A model generated the notes under the pieces. The model was not told where the DNA came from. It ran no database searches and saw only the letters and a list, made by a program, of their open reading frames with translations. This document shows, piece by piece, positions 36,340-48,532 of a DNA stretch of 64,000 bases. Source of the DNA: Gnetum montanum (taxonomy: Eukaryota > Streptophyta > Gnetopsida > Gnetales > Gnetaceae); the NCBI GenBank assembly GCA_015680685.1, contig MNCI01038110.1:281836-345835 (forward strand). The letters run 5' to 3'. Numbering within the stretch: the first letter of the stretch is position 1; each line of letters opens with the position of its first letter. The position numbers and the translations under genes were made by a program.

Positions 36340-39300
36340 AACTCATGGACGCCATTTTCCTACGTCAGCTTGCGTTCACTTGAAGTCAGTCTGCCCATTG
36401 TCGAAAGAAAGATGAATGTTTAACCTTTAACGCCAATAACAGTTCAATAGACGCTGTCATAGCCGTAGCCTTGGTAGAAACAGTTTTTACAGAAGAACCG
36501 TTATCAATGCTGGGAGTACAGGGTTTTCTCTAATATTTACCATACATGTTTAAAGTAACACTAAAACACTATAGAAAAAAAGCATCTAGAAAACTCCTTG
36601 AAGAGATAGCGAAGAAATAAGAAATGAGAAATTAATATAAATAAACATAAACAGTTATATTTTGATCAAATTATAGTGGCACTATATGTTATATTAAATA
36701 GAATTTTTATTTATTTCTTTTATTAAATTTACTTTTTTAAATCGATGTCTTTATATTTGTCACCCCAAGTTTATCTTATCGCATATTACTTTTTTAACGC
36801 ATTAAAAAAATATTAGGTACCAAGATGTCCCATTGGAAAGGGTTTAAACGTATCACCAACTCAATAAATTAAATTTTTAAGATATCGGGCGCCAAAATAT
36901 CGTGTTAGAAAGGTCCAAAAGTGTTGACGGTAGGGTACGAATTTGATAATTATTTATCCAATGCCTTGCTATCGAAACTCTATCTTGTTAAAAGAAACTA
37001 TCTAATATTTTTTGTCTCAATCTATATTGAATATTTTGTTGTCAAAAAAATCTATTTACAAAACACTTTAGAAACTCCGTGTGTCCTCCTGCAAATATAT
37101 CTAAGCAATATATTGCATGTATGCATCTATTATATATCCTATAATTACAAGCATAGTTTGTGAAATCTGTTATTAATGGCCACATCTGCCATAAATTGCA
37201 AGTCAACATTAAAGCCCATTCAAAATCGAATATGTAATGAATAGTGTTATATTTTTATTGATTTATTAAGTTTAATATATTATTTATTGCTAATTCTGAT
37301 ACCAACCAAATTCTAAAATTTTTATATTTGATTTTCCATTTACTGAGCTCTTAGATGAAAGTATTCTACCAACTTGAGCAGATATAACTGCAATATTTTG
37401 TTAATACCGACAATTTTAATCCGATTTTCACACGGATCTGTATCCTATTGATAAAAAAAGCTGCTAATTTGCCGATGGGATCAGATTTTTCCATCTATGA
37501 TTACAAGTAGCATTTTTTACCCGTTACTGGAAGCTTAAAATGTTAATTTTTCTTGTACCTGGAAAACTTGCCAAAAACAGGTGTCCGTCAAATTCATACT
37601 GGTTGACGGTAAAGTAATTGAGGCAGGGCTAAAAGGCGCACAGCACGATAATTGTTTTACCAAAGAAGCACGTATGGTATTAGAATAGGAAAAGAACGAA
37701 AACGACACACGTTGAAAGACGAATGCTTGTTAAACGGTGTACAGCGCAATCTTTCCAGTTTTAAAAACGTTTTTCAGCGTCATTTATTGATGCCATTAGC
37801 CGGACGAACTTTCTTGCTTTGGAGTCTTCTGCAACTTTTTAGCATTGGACATCGGATTCGTTCGGGATAACCAGGCGTGTTTGGTGTCGTTAAATCGTGG
37901 TAACTACTAAATTGAAAAGATTCATGAATCCTGCAAGGCCTTCGGAAGTGGAATTCCAAAGACAAGTATGAACATAAAACCGTATAGCTGATGGGTCCGC
38001 TCAGAATCTTCATCATTACAAAATCTCCCAAAGCCAACACCGGTCCTTTCAAACGTATTAAGGCATATATTCAGAGAGAGAGACCGCAAGTGTACCCGTT
38101 CACTGTACTTCAACTTGAATGTGTGAAAAGATTGATCTTATCAATCCAGGTCATAGCGCCGGCAGACCTACCGTGCCATTAGATGCGAGCTAGTTTTAAA
38201 GAGTCCATGCGGCAGTGCGGTAATATTCAGCTCTTAGCCAGTTGCACTCACGATCATGGACCTATGATTCCATGCTCCTTATCTGCTAAATATTTCATCT
38301 CATTGCAGTATTGTGTGAGGCGAGACAGCCTCTGCTCATGATTGGCTAAAAAATTTCTCGGCATTGAAAATGAAAAAAACCGACGGTGTTTAGTTGTGTA
38401 CATGCTCATGTATCACATAATACTGCAACCAATTTCATGTGCAACGGAAACTTTTTAAAGGTTTCCTTAAGTTAAAATTTATAAGAAAATATAGATGAAA
38501 CACAAGTGCGCATACGGTCAAAATCTGTTGGAGTTAAAATTAACAGTAAAAAGTACGTGCAAATGATTTTTTTTTTTAAATCACAAGGAAAATGAGGCAC
38601 GCTCATAAATTTTGAAAAGATCCGATGAAATGCAAGTGCATAAACAGCCCAGATTTGTTAGAGTTAGTAGTAAATGGTAAGTGCACATGAATTTTACAAA
38701 GCTTTGTTGGAGTTAAAATTAGCAGTAAATAGTAGGTGCACTTGAATTTTGTGACTGAGTGGACTTTAAAAGGGCAAAGCATATCCACGCTCATTTTTAA
38801 ATCATTATTTTTAAGTTCAGTTACCAAAAATGGGATCAATTGATTTGAACCAAAAACCCCATCGAAAATAAGCAATAAATAGTAAATGCACATGAATTTT
38901 GCCAGCAGGACGCTCATTGACTTTATGTTAAAGGGAAAAGCATGTCCACGCTCATTTTTAAATCATTCTTTAAATTCATAGATACCAAAAAAATGCAAGG
39001 AAATGATCTGAACCACAAACTCTATTGAAACTGTGTTTTAATTATCAGGTTAATTTGGAAATATTTTTCAACCTCTGCAGCCTTGTCCACGAGAAAGTTC
39101 ATTAATAGTTTCATCCATGTTTTATTTGGCATCTTGCTAGCAGAGAAGTATTGATTCCATCAAACTTTTTGCGGCTGCCGTAGTCCGTATTGATTCCATC
39201 TTACACGCCATGTGAAGGCACGTTCTTCAACCACTCATCATGAATTGTGATGCCATGGCTTCATAAGCAAATTCAACTGTTTTAGAAATCGGAACTAAGG

Positions 39301-39680
39301 CCATACTTCATAAGAAAATTTTTGTTAATATGCCTTGTAATATCCTGCTGTATTCCATTCCTGGTTTGTGTTCAGTTTGTTGTAACAGCATAGTGTTTAC
39401 CCCAAGATGACAAGGGTTCACCCACAATGGCATGACAGACCACGACCTTGCAATCCTTTTAAATGAAAAAGGGCAATATTTTTTGTAGAATGACAAAACA
39501 ATATGACGAATTTGTTTTTGGAATAGTAAAATTGTAGTGCAAAAACTATAGTTACCTCCAATAGGAAACAGACCAACGCAACCACACCAAAAACTAGAAC
39601 AAAAATAGTCAAAAGATAAGGTTTTGAATAAGAAATTGAAACTTGAACAAAAATAGTCAAAAGATAAGGTTGCGAATAAG
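36340..39680. other. Low-copy intergenic DNA, no gene recognised
   Basis: Short open frames near 37650-38180 have no recognisable domain. At about 38500-39000 there is a loose repeat family containing 'agtaaatggtaagtgcac', 'catgaattttg' and 'tccacgctcatttttaaatc' (two clear copies of the last at 38789 and 38946). Confidence 0.5.
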
Positions 39681-39684
39681 AAAT

Positions 39685-40790
39685 TGTTGTTGCATAAATT
39701 TTGGATACACTAATACTACTAATACTGAAAAAAAAAAACTTGTTTGAGGAGGCTATTGCCTAGGGTGCCTCCTGTATGGTATGGAAACCAAAGAATAGTC
39801 TAAGTTGGAGAGAGCCTTTTGAAAACAATAAAAAAAAAGTACAAATTTTAATTGGAATGAGTGTTTCAAATTCAAGAATACAAATCTGTTGCAAACACTA
39901 CCACTGCCAACACTCCTATAGCCACCAGAGGAGAGAGAGAGAAGAGGCTAGATAAAGGGGCTCACTAATGTGTTTTTGATGCATAGACAAAATGTGCCTT
40001 GTCACCAACACAAGAGAGGAAACTTTGTCCTTGTTTGGAGAACTCTATCACGAATGCATTACCTACCAAAAATAAAACAGAACTATAGAACTCGCGCCTA
40101 CAACTACTACAACATCATAGTAGAGAGAGAGAGAGAACGAGCCGCTAGATCTTGCTATAATGTGCTGGTAGATGCGTTGTTGTCTCCAGTCCTACGTTGG
40201 CCACTATCACAAGTTTGCAACTCTGTCGCTACTGACTATCATCAGTTCATTACTAAGAATAAAGAAACAAGATTGCAAAACTCACCTGTCATGCCTGCCG
40301 TCCACGCACATCAGTTGCACTACTGTCACCCTAAGAAAAATAGGAGAAGAGAGAGAGAGAGAGAACCACCATCCGTGCACATCAGTTGTGCTACTGTCAC
40401 CCTAAGAAAAATAAGAGAAGAGAGAGAAAAAAAACCACCATCCGTTGGTTTCTTAGCCCCGGGAGACCAATTGATCCCTACGCATCTGCCTCAATGGAGA
40501 TAGATTCAGCTGTTTGGGAAGAGAGCCTAATTTGATAAGGAGGCCCTCACTCCCCCCCTCCTTGACGTCGTCTTCGTTTTCTATTTTATAACTAGTGAGG
40601 TTTCACCTCCCTACATGTTGATTCACCTTTCTACACATTGGTCCATCACCCTGCACATTAATTTACTTTCTTGCACTTTGGTTCACCTTCCCCCACATCA
40701 ACATTACTTAGTGAAATGGTATATGATTTTACAAAATAGTTTTGTTGATCATGGCCCCATGCAATAGCATGGGCAAAGTTGGCTATAACA
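39685..40790 (-). repeat. 3' LTR of the compact element
   Basis: 1106 bp with several GAGA runs (about 39930, 40120, 40350). A chance 177-codon open frame lies inside and is not a gene. Confidence 0.75.
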
Positions 40791-41172
40791 CTTAGTTCCT
40801 AAACAACAAATTGCATGCAAGTGCAAGGAGCAACAAAAACCACAAAATCTTAAATGGAAAATAATAAAATAACAAAAATTTTAGAAAAATAAATTTAAAA
40901 TTGAATAATAAAACCACCTCACCCAAGTTAGGACTTAGGTAAGGATTGACAAAATTAGAAATTTGAAAATGGGACTAAAAAATGAGGGTTATAAAAAAAA
41001 GTTTTGGCAACAACAATTTTTAGAAAATAGGAAGCATAAAAAAAGGCAGAAAATAAAAGGTCTAAAGACAAAGGTTTTAAAAACAATTCAACAAGTTTCA
41101 AGATAGGATTGGAAAATGAAATAGTGATAAGAAAATGGTAAGAAGAGCTAATAAACAAAAAGTAGGAAAAAG

Positions 41173-41189
41173 GCCCTCCTTCTAGCACC
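41173..41189 (-). other. Primer-binding-site-like motif of the compact element
   Basis: TGGTGCTAGAAGGAGGG on the minus strand. Nearly the same word (TAGTGCTAGAAGGAGGG) sits in the same place next to the 58770 LTR of the large element at 48533-60463. I cannot name the primer tRNA. Confidence 0.6.
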
Positions 41190-41196
41190 AAAAAAA

Positions 41197-42363
41197 TGTT
41201 AATGCATAAATTTTAGATGTACCAACACAAAAAAAAAAAAAAGACTCGTTTGAGGAGATTATTACCTAGGGTGCCTCCCATATGGTTATGAAAACCCAAA
41301 AATAGTTTTAGCTAGAGAGGGCTATGTGGCCTTTTGAAAATAGTTAAAAAAGCAGGAATTTTAATTGGAATGAATGTCTTGAATTCAAAAATACAAAAGA
41401 TAACAAAAATAAGTTTTCCATGCTTCTTGGCTTGTACTATTGTTTGCCGTTGGTTTGTTGCAGATGCTACTACAGCCAACACTCCTATAGCCATCGAAGA
41501 AGAGGGAGAGAGAAAAGAGGCTACATGAAGGGGCTTGCTAATGCATCTCTAACACATAGATAGAACATGCCTCATTGGTAGCATGAGAGAGGGAAATTTA
41601 TCCCTCTTTGGAGAACTCTACTACGGATCCACCGCCCATCAAAAATAGAACAGAATTATAGAACTCGTGTGTGCAATTGCTGCTGTCAACTATTACAACT
41701 TTGCACCAAATAGAGAGAGAGAAAAAATGAGTTGCCAAATCTTGCTATCACATGCTAGTAAATGTATTGTTATCTCTAATTCTACATCTACCACCGTCAT
41801 GAGTCTACTGTGAAAAGGGAAAAGAAAATTGCTACCTCTTAGTTTGCTGCTAAGATTGTTAACCGTCATCCACGTAGCTCTACCACTACTAACTATCATC
41901 AATCCATTGCCAAGAATAAAGTAACAGGACTACAAAACCCACCTATCGTGCCCACCATCTGCACATGCCAACTGTGCTACTGTTGCCCCAAAAAAAACAA
42001 GAGAAGAAAGAGAGAGAGAGAGAAAATCGCCATCCATTAGTTTCTCAACCCCTAGAGATCGAGAGAGAGATGCAGCGGTTTGGGAAGAGAGCCTAATTTG
42101 TTAAGGAGGCCCTTGCTCCCCCCTCCTTGACATTGTCTTCATTCTTTGTTTTATAGTCACTTGTTAATGACATTTCACCTCCCCGCACATTAGTTCATTT
42201 TCCAGCACATCGATCCACAATCCCCGCACATTGATTCGCCTTCTCACACATTAGTTCGCCTCCCCACACGTCAACATTGCTTGGTGAAATGGTATATGAT
42301 TTTACAAGACAGTTTTGTTGATCATGGCCCTGTACGATAGCATGGGCGAAGTTAGCTATAATA
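41197..42363 (-). repeat. 5' LTR of the compact element
   Basis: 1167 bp, paired with 39685-40790. Shared blocks include gcctagggtgcctcc-like, ctcctatagcca and gatcatggccc near the end. Confidence 0.75.
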
Positions 42364-42929
42364 GAAACAAATTTAAAAATTGAATTAATATACATGAGCT
42401 TGTTGAACTCTAGATACTTAATTCATGTAACTTCTTATCCATTATCACTCTTAATAAATTATATTCCCATCCCTTCAGACTATCCATGAATTCATTTATA
42501 TATTTTCCAAACTTTGGCTTCCTAGGACCTCTTCTAATCTCTTAAATATTTCATATTCTCTAGTGCAATAGTTGAATTGCTTTACTTAATGCAACTTGAT
42601 GTAACTTTTAAAAGCAAATGTATATTGTGTGCAATGATAGTTGCAAGTTGTAACAACATTGGATTATTAAGAATTTTTGTGGTCTTTACCTTTTTTTTAT
42701 AAAACTTCTAAACTTATATATAAATATATCCTTAAGTTTAGTTGAATAAACATACAATTTCACAATATAAAATAAAAATTTCTTTCTTGCATAGTACCTA
42801 ACACAAATAAAGTATATAAACATATTAAACCTTAGAGGAGTGGTTATGTTATATTTGAATTATATTTATTAATTAATTTCTTTTTATCTACTAAATTTGT
42901 TATTAAAATGTCTTGAAACTTCAAACCTG

Positions 42930-44655
42930 CATCTAACAAATATTGAAGGAAGTGCAAATTCACATGATCATAAAAGAATACAACTTAGCAAAATCAAAGT
43001 TTGAATCAAGATTATGGAGTTATGTTACTATTAAGAGATGTTATTTTAATAGAAATTATAGCAATTCTAAAAGTAAGTCATTGATGTATGTAGATTGTCT
43101 TGGAAATTATAGTAGTTCAATTGCTTGGGTTAGATACCATTTTCTTGGTATTCATAAAATGAATCAAAAATATTCTACGGTGAAAAAAAAGTGTTTTATT
43201 AAACAATATTCTAGAAATGAATCCATGAAGTTACCAAAAAAATAAAAAATAAAAGGCCTCAGAATAAACAAATAAGTTAATACATAATAATTCAACTTCT
43301 TGTCAATATCTAGGAAGCATATTCCATGCTACAAATAGGAAAAATGTAGATGTTACAATTGTAAGACTTTTTTATATATGAGGAATTTCTTTTAATGTGG
43401 CAAGATCTCCTCATTAGATAGATGTAGTAAAAATAATAAATAAAATGCTTCAAAATGTTACTTACCTCATAGTTATGAACAAATTTATACTTCAGAATTG
43501 AAGATTTCTTAAAATTGATAAATGATAATTAGCGTAACATTGGAATTTTAATTATTTCACATGAATAGACAAATATATCAAATAAGACACTTATAAATAT
43601 ACTTACATATTCACCTACAGGAGTTATTTTTCTGAAGGCACATGATACATCTGAATATGTAAAGGATGCTTCATATCTTATGCTATTGTTTGAATATAAT
43701 AGAATCTTTTTGGAGAGAGAGAGTGTTGCTTTGATTATTACTAATAGTAGATCAAATAATATTTCATCAGGACATATGATTGAAGATAAGTATCCAATTA
43801 TATTTTGAACTCCATTTGCTGCATATTTTTGTAATTTTCTTTTAAAAGATATATATTCAAAGGTTACACAGCTTACAAACGTTGTTGAAGATGCCAAAAA
43901 AATCAACAATTTATGACAAATCATTCCATGTCACAAGCTATATATCACAAGTTTTTTTCATTGTAATTTTTAAAATAGGTTGAAACAAGATTTCAATTTA
44001 ACTTTTTAATGTTTGAATGCGTTGAAATTTAAAACAATCACTTAAAACAATGACAAGTTTAGTTAAATGAGAAAGATGTACAAATCACTCTATAACAAAT
44101 TCTAGTATGAGTTATGAAATTGAAGATTTAATATTTGGTGGAGGTACATTTAGATCATTTGGCATCATGTAAAAGATGCATTGTAGTTTTTCCTTCCTAC
44201 ATGCAAAGTCTTATGTCTTTGTAATAACAGTGGGCATTACAAGAAAGATATTTTTAAAAGCATAGAACAAAAGAGAGAAAAACTTCAAAATATATTAAAT
44301 GAAGAAAATTTTTTATTTAACACAAAGACAAAAGAAACTATTTGGTATTTTAGCCAAAAGAGATGGGAGCTACATTTTCTTATGTTTAATTTTATTTACA
44401 AATTTTCAATATATATACTTATGAGAGAAATTGGAGTGAATATGCATTTATTCACTTGATGAAGAGAAATTGATTGGGAAATGCAAAAGTAGAAGATTTG
44501 GTATTTGTATATTCAAATATCATATAGTTATCATGATTTTCTAGCAACCATAAAATAGGTCCTAATTATAGAGGATCCATGAATGATGGAGATGATGATT
44601 TACCATTAGAAATTAGAGAAGATGATATTCAAGATGTTTTAAAATAAATGTTTTA
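42930..44655 (+). pseudogene. hAT-type transposase relic
   Basis: Plus-strand fragments match a plant hAT transposase in the right order. A degenerate BED zinc finger lies at about 43005-43160, reading SRLWSYVTIKR and later WVRYHFLGIHK. A DUF659-like core lies at about 43615-43915: GVIFLKAHDTSEYVKDASYL, then ITNSRSNNISSGHMIEDKYP, then TPFAAYFCNFLLKDI, then EDAKKINNL. This matches the family pattern 'F...D.S...K....L' and 'VT.N..N...AG..L...P..YWTPCAAHC...ML.DI'. The C-terminal dimerisation block is near 44430-44510 (WSEYAFIHLMKRN, VEDLVFVYSN). The catalytic-region TDNA is changed to TNSR. There are numerous stops, and terminal inverted repeats were not found. Confidence 0.8.
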
Positions 44656-44659
44656 GAAA

Positions 44660-46830
44660 TATTTCACTAGTTTAAAGGTTTAGATGTATTTAATAGTTTA
44701 TATTATATTACCATAGTTTCATATGCATGTTAAAACATGAAAAAAAAATTAGTATATCAAATCCTAGCTAAATATTTCTAATAAACTTTGTATACTCTAC
44801 AATGATGTTGATACTTGGTTTCATTTTTAAATTGTTTAATAACATTTGTTAAAAAAAATGTTATTGATACACTTCATTTTGAATTTGTAACATGGTTTTA
44901 TTTTGAATGGACAAAGCAATTGAAAAACACACCTAGCTCATGACTCTATTTTTATAAACTACAAAAATTCAATGATGAAACAAGCATGACTAGATTGCAA
45001 GTAGGTACAATGTCAAAATTCCTATAACTCTTTTTGTCATATTAAGTGGCAGTGATCTCTTTTAAGTGTGTTTGAGTGGAAGGATTCACTACTACATTAT
45101 TTAAGTAGTAGTTATAGACTATTTTCTTATGATTATCCCATAGTATAATCTCTACCCAATGCCTGCATGCAACTGTAACATTATTTAGTTCTCTCCTTCC
45201 ACTAATCTCAATCCCTAGTTACTTAGCTTTGTAAACTAATCATTCAATCTACTTCACTACCTATTGCTTAACATATAATCCACATTGAAGAAAACCAAGG
45301 CTTAGATAAATCCTAAATTACCATATTTCATGGAAAATTTATTCTATTAGCCACACAAGTAAGTTGGGATTTAGTGTTTTGTAGTCAACTAATCTAACAA
45401 ATCTAAGTGGAATTTTCTTTCTATTTGCTAATCCAAAACAAAATTTGCTCACTAGATTGATGCAGTTGTTAGTATTTAATTAGAGTCAAACCCCACAAAT
45501 TCTTAGTAAAACATTATTATGTTTTGTTATATTTTAAGAAAATTATGTATATATGCAATTAAACTTTTATTTTCTTATTTTAAATAAGATTCTTTAGATT
45601 TTGATTCACATCCACAATCTTTTGATTTAAAGTTTCTCCTTAAGATGGGGTTGTATGTGGTTTCTTGTGTCTTCTTTTTGGTTGCTATGCTTAGGTCACA
45701 TTTATAATAGCTTAGTCTTAGTATAATAACTTAGCTACATCATCATAGGTAGAGATTACCATAGATGTATATGGATATTGATGTTGCATGAAGTTATGTA
45801 AGGTAGAGTCATAGCCAAGAGTCCTTCTCCTTAAGTGAGATGGTCATCATAACCAAGATGGTCATCATAACCAATTTTCTTTCCTACTGAAGGACACCTT
45901 TATTCATATGTAAGAAATAAAAAATAAATCTCATTCATGAACTTATAGCTAAAATAATTAAATTAATAAAGACAAGATATGATTAGCTTAATTCATTTAT
46001 AAGGTGAAGATTTTTTAGGTTGCTTTTCTTCTACATATTAGAATTTAATCTATAAGCCTAAATTTATTTAATATAATTATGTTTTTGGAAACCAAGATAG
46101 TACCATAAATAAAACTAAATTTTAACCTATTATATTTATTTAATTATTAAAAAAATTAAATTCCTAAATCATTCTCCCTAACATAATTATATTTTCATTT
46201 AATTATAATGCATTATCAAAAAAACATCATGGATATAAAAACCTTTTTAATAATTTTTTCATTCTAGCATTATCTTAAAGATAATATTCATAGATGAAAA
46301 AGCACATAGGGTCACAACGTCATAAAAAATTTTATAAATTTAATCCAAATTCATGATAAATCAAGATGAAAATTAGAACAAATTAGTGAAAAAAAGTTAT
46401 ATAAACTAATATTAGCTGCTACATGTTTCCATTTTTCCTCATTGTCAACATTAGTTAAAGTGGAATTTCAAACATAGAACTTTAATTTTTTCCTTTACAT
46501 GAGAATTAAAAATAAAAAAACATATTAAATTTCAAAATTCAATGCAAAAAATATTTCTCGATGTATGCAATTATACATCAAATCCATTTTTGAATTATAG
46601 AATGGATTGCAATCACATATTTCATAAAATATAAATTCATTTACTACATACATTTTAAATAACATAGGTTCACTACATCTTCAACCCCAAATTACATATT
46701 TGATCTACTAACTTCATTTGAAGTAAATATGCTTCTTTTTCTAAATGATTTAATAATATGCCTAGATAGCAATTAAGCATAGAGCATTAAAAATATCTAA
46801 TTTCAATGGTGAGATAATAATATTTACAAC
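44660..46830. other. AT-rich DNA, no gene recognised
   Basis: Very AT-rich with only short frames. It should include the lost 3' half of copia element 2 (reverse transcriptase, RNase H, LTR), but none of their motifs is readable. Confidence 0.45.
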
Positions 46831-46834
46831 CCTC

Positions 46835-48532
46835 TTATGCTCATTATGCTTCTTGTCCTCTTTTTAAGAGTTCTATTTATACATTGTACAACTCCATTTT
46901 TCTTAGAAGTATAGGCTATTGTTTTATGTCTTTAATCTCTACTTCTCTATAATAATTTTCAAACTTTATGAAGTTGAGCTCTCCTCTACTATATGTTCTC
47001 AAATATTTAATTGATTTACATGTGCTCTTTTTAGTCCAACCTTTAAATTTTTTAAAAACATTAGAAACATTAGATTTATTTTTCAACATATAAACCCAAA
47101 CTTTCCTAGAATAATCATCAATTAAGCTAACAAAATATAAATTGTCTCCAAGTGATACCTTAGGTAATGGACCCCATACATTTGAATTTATATATCAAGA
47201 ATATCTTTGCTTTCATATTTGGTTACCTTAAATTTATTTCTCAATTTATTTTCCAAAAATACAATGTTTACAAAATTTTGAATTTAAGAATTTTAATTTT
47301 AGAAGAAAATTGTGCTTCATTAGTATCTGTAATCCTTTTTGACTAATGTGATTCAAATGTTGATGCCATAAATAAAAAGAATCTAGATTATTAATAGAAG
47401 ATGAATTAGCAAAATTTCTTTTTGTAGTACCTTGTAACTTGTAAATATTGTTATCGCATTTATTAGCATTCATCACTACCAAGACCTCTTTGATAATTTT
47501 CAAAATGCATTTATCACCCTTAATATCATAACATTTCTAGTCTAATGCTCCTAAAAAATTAAATGCTTTTTAGATCAAGTATATATTTTACATCTTCTAG
47601 TATTTGAACAATACCATCAACCATTTTCATTCTAATACTTTCTTTCTTCACAATTTTACAAGAATAATCATTACCAAGATAAATAAGTCCACCATCATAT
47701 GATTCATAATTCATAAACTTAGTTATGTGGCTACATATGGTTAGAAACACTAGAATCTAGTAACCAATCATCATGATATTGACTACTAGTACAAGCATTA
47801 AAAACTTCATCAATTATCATACCTAAATACTGAAGTAATGAATTTGCTTCTTTAGGATTTTTATCAAATTCCTTATTTTGATCCTTTTGTTTATTCCAAA
47901 AGTCCTTTTAAAAGTATATAGATTTACTATTGTACCAACATCTTGTTTTACTTTTCTTATCTTTTGATTTTGATCTTCCTTTGAATGACTTAGTTCCTTA
48001 TTTTAATCCTTTTGTTTATTCCAAAAGTCCTTTTTAAAGTGTCTAGATTTACCATAGCACAAACATCATTATTTACTTTTCTTATCTTTTGATTTAGATA
48101 TTCCTTTGAATGATTCAGTTCAGTTCATCATTCTTCTTCTTGCCACCATAGCATTTGAAATCTATTCATAAATAGAAATACGTGCTCTCCAAATTTCTTT
48201 TTGTAATAAAGTTGCAATACTTCCTTCTAAGGATATACCATCCATTTCATACATTAATATTATGACAAGAGCACTATATGATGGTAGCAACAATTTGAGC
48301 AAGCAAACTACATGATCCTCATCTTCTATTTTAACATTTAAATCTAACAACTTATTCACATAAGAATTGAAAGTATTTAAATGTTCGTGGATGCTCACAC
48401 CTTATATCATTTGCAATGATAAGAATTTAGACTTAAATTGGACATGGTTTGAAGAGCACTTTGTCATATACAAAGATTCCAACTTTATCCATAAGTCTAC
48501 CATGGAAGTTTCCCTACCAACATTGTACCATG
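46835..48532 (-). pseudogene. Copia element 2: gag (C-terminal part), protease, integrase start
   Basis: Minus-strand order: UBN2-type gag with DLWIKLESLYMTKCSSN, then EHLNTFNSYVNKLLDLNVKI and EDEDHVVCLLKLLLPSYSAL (48532-48162); a protease-region segment with YDGGLIYLGNDYSCKIV and MVDGIVQILEDVKYILDL (47750-47559); a pre-integrase block with LYLWHQHLNH-like YLWHQHLNHIS and FCKHCIFGK (47503-47246); and integrase end pieces NGVVQCINRTLKKRTRSIMS (about 46900-46850). Reverse transcriptase is missing. The N-terminal part of gag is at 60464-60698, beyond the inserted gypsy element. Confidence 0.85.

Larger units (their letters stand above)
39685..42363 (-). mobile_element. Compact non-autonomous LTR element (TRIM/SMART-like layout, long LTRs)
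   Basis: Two homologous 1.1-kb repeats (39685-40790 and 41197-42363) flank only 406 bp of non-coding DNA. Both start TGTT..TGCATAAATTTT on the plus strand and end near gctata.ca. Flanks show a 4-of-5 target duplication: gaaat before, gaaac after. A primer-site-like TGGTGCTAGAAGGAGGG lies on the minus strand at 41173-41189, next to the right LTR, which sets the orientation. TATA-like sequences lie on the minus strand in both LTRs (about 40583-40593 and near 42150). There is no gag or pol. Confidence 0.75.

Noticed and set aside
37652-38182. Several overlapping frames on both strands in a more GC-balanced stretch
   Set aside because: No domain, no consistent splice sites and no codon pattern that singles out one frame.
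39970-40503. Longest open frame of the window (177 codons, plus strand)
   Set aside because: It lies inside an LTR of the compact element, is built around GAGA microsatellites, and the paired LTR at 41500-42060 does not keep the frame.
43529-43924. 131-codon minus-strand frame
   Set aside because: It is antisense to the DUF659-like core of the hAT relic, which has recognisable protein motifs on the plus strand.
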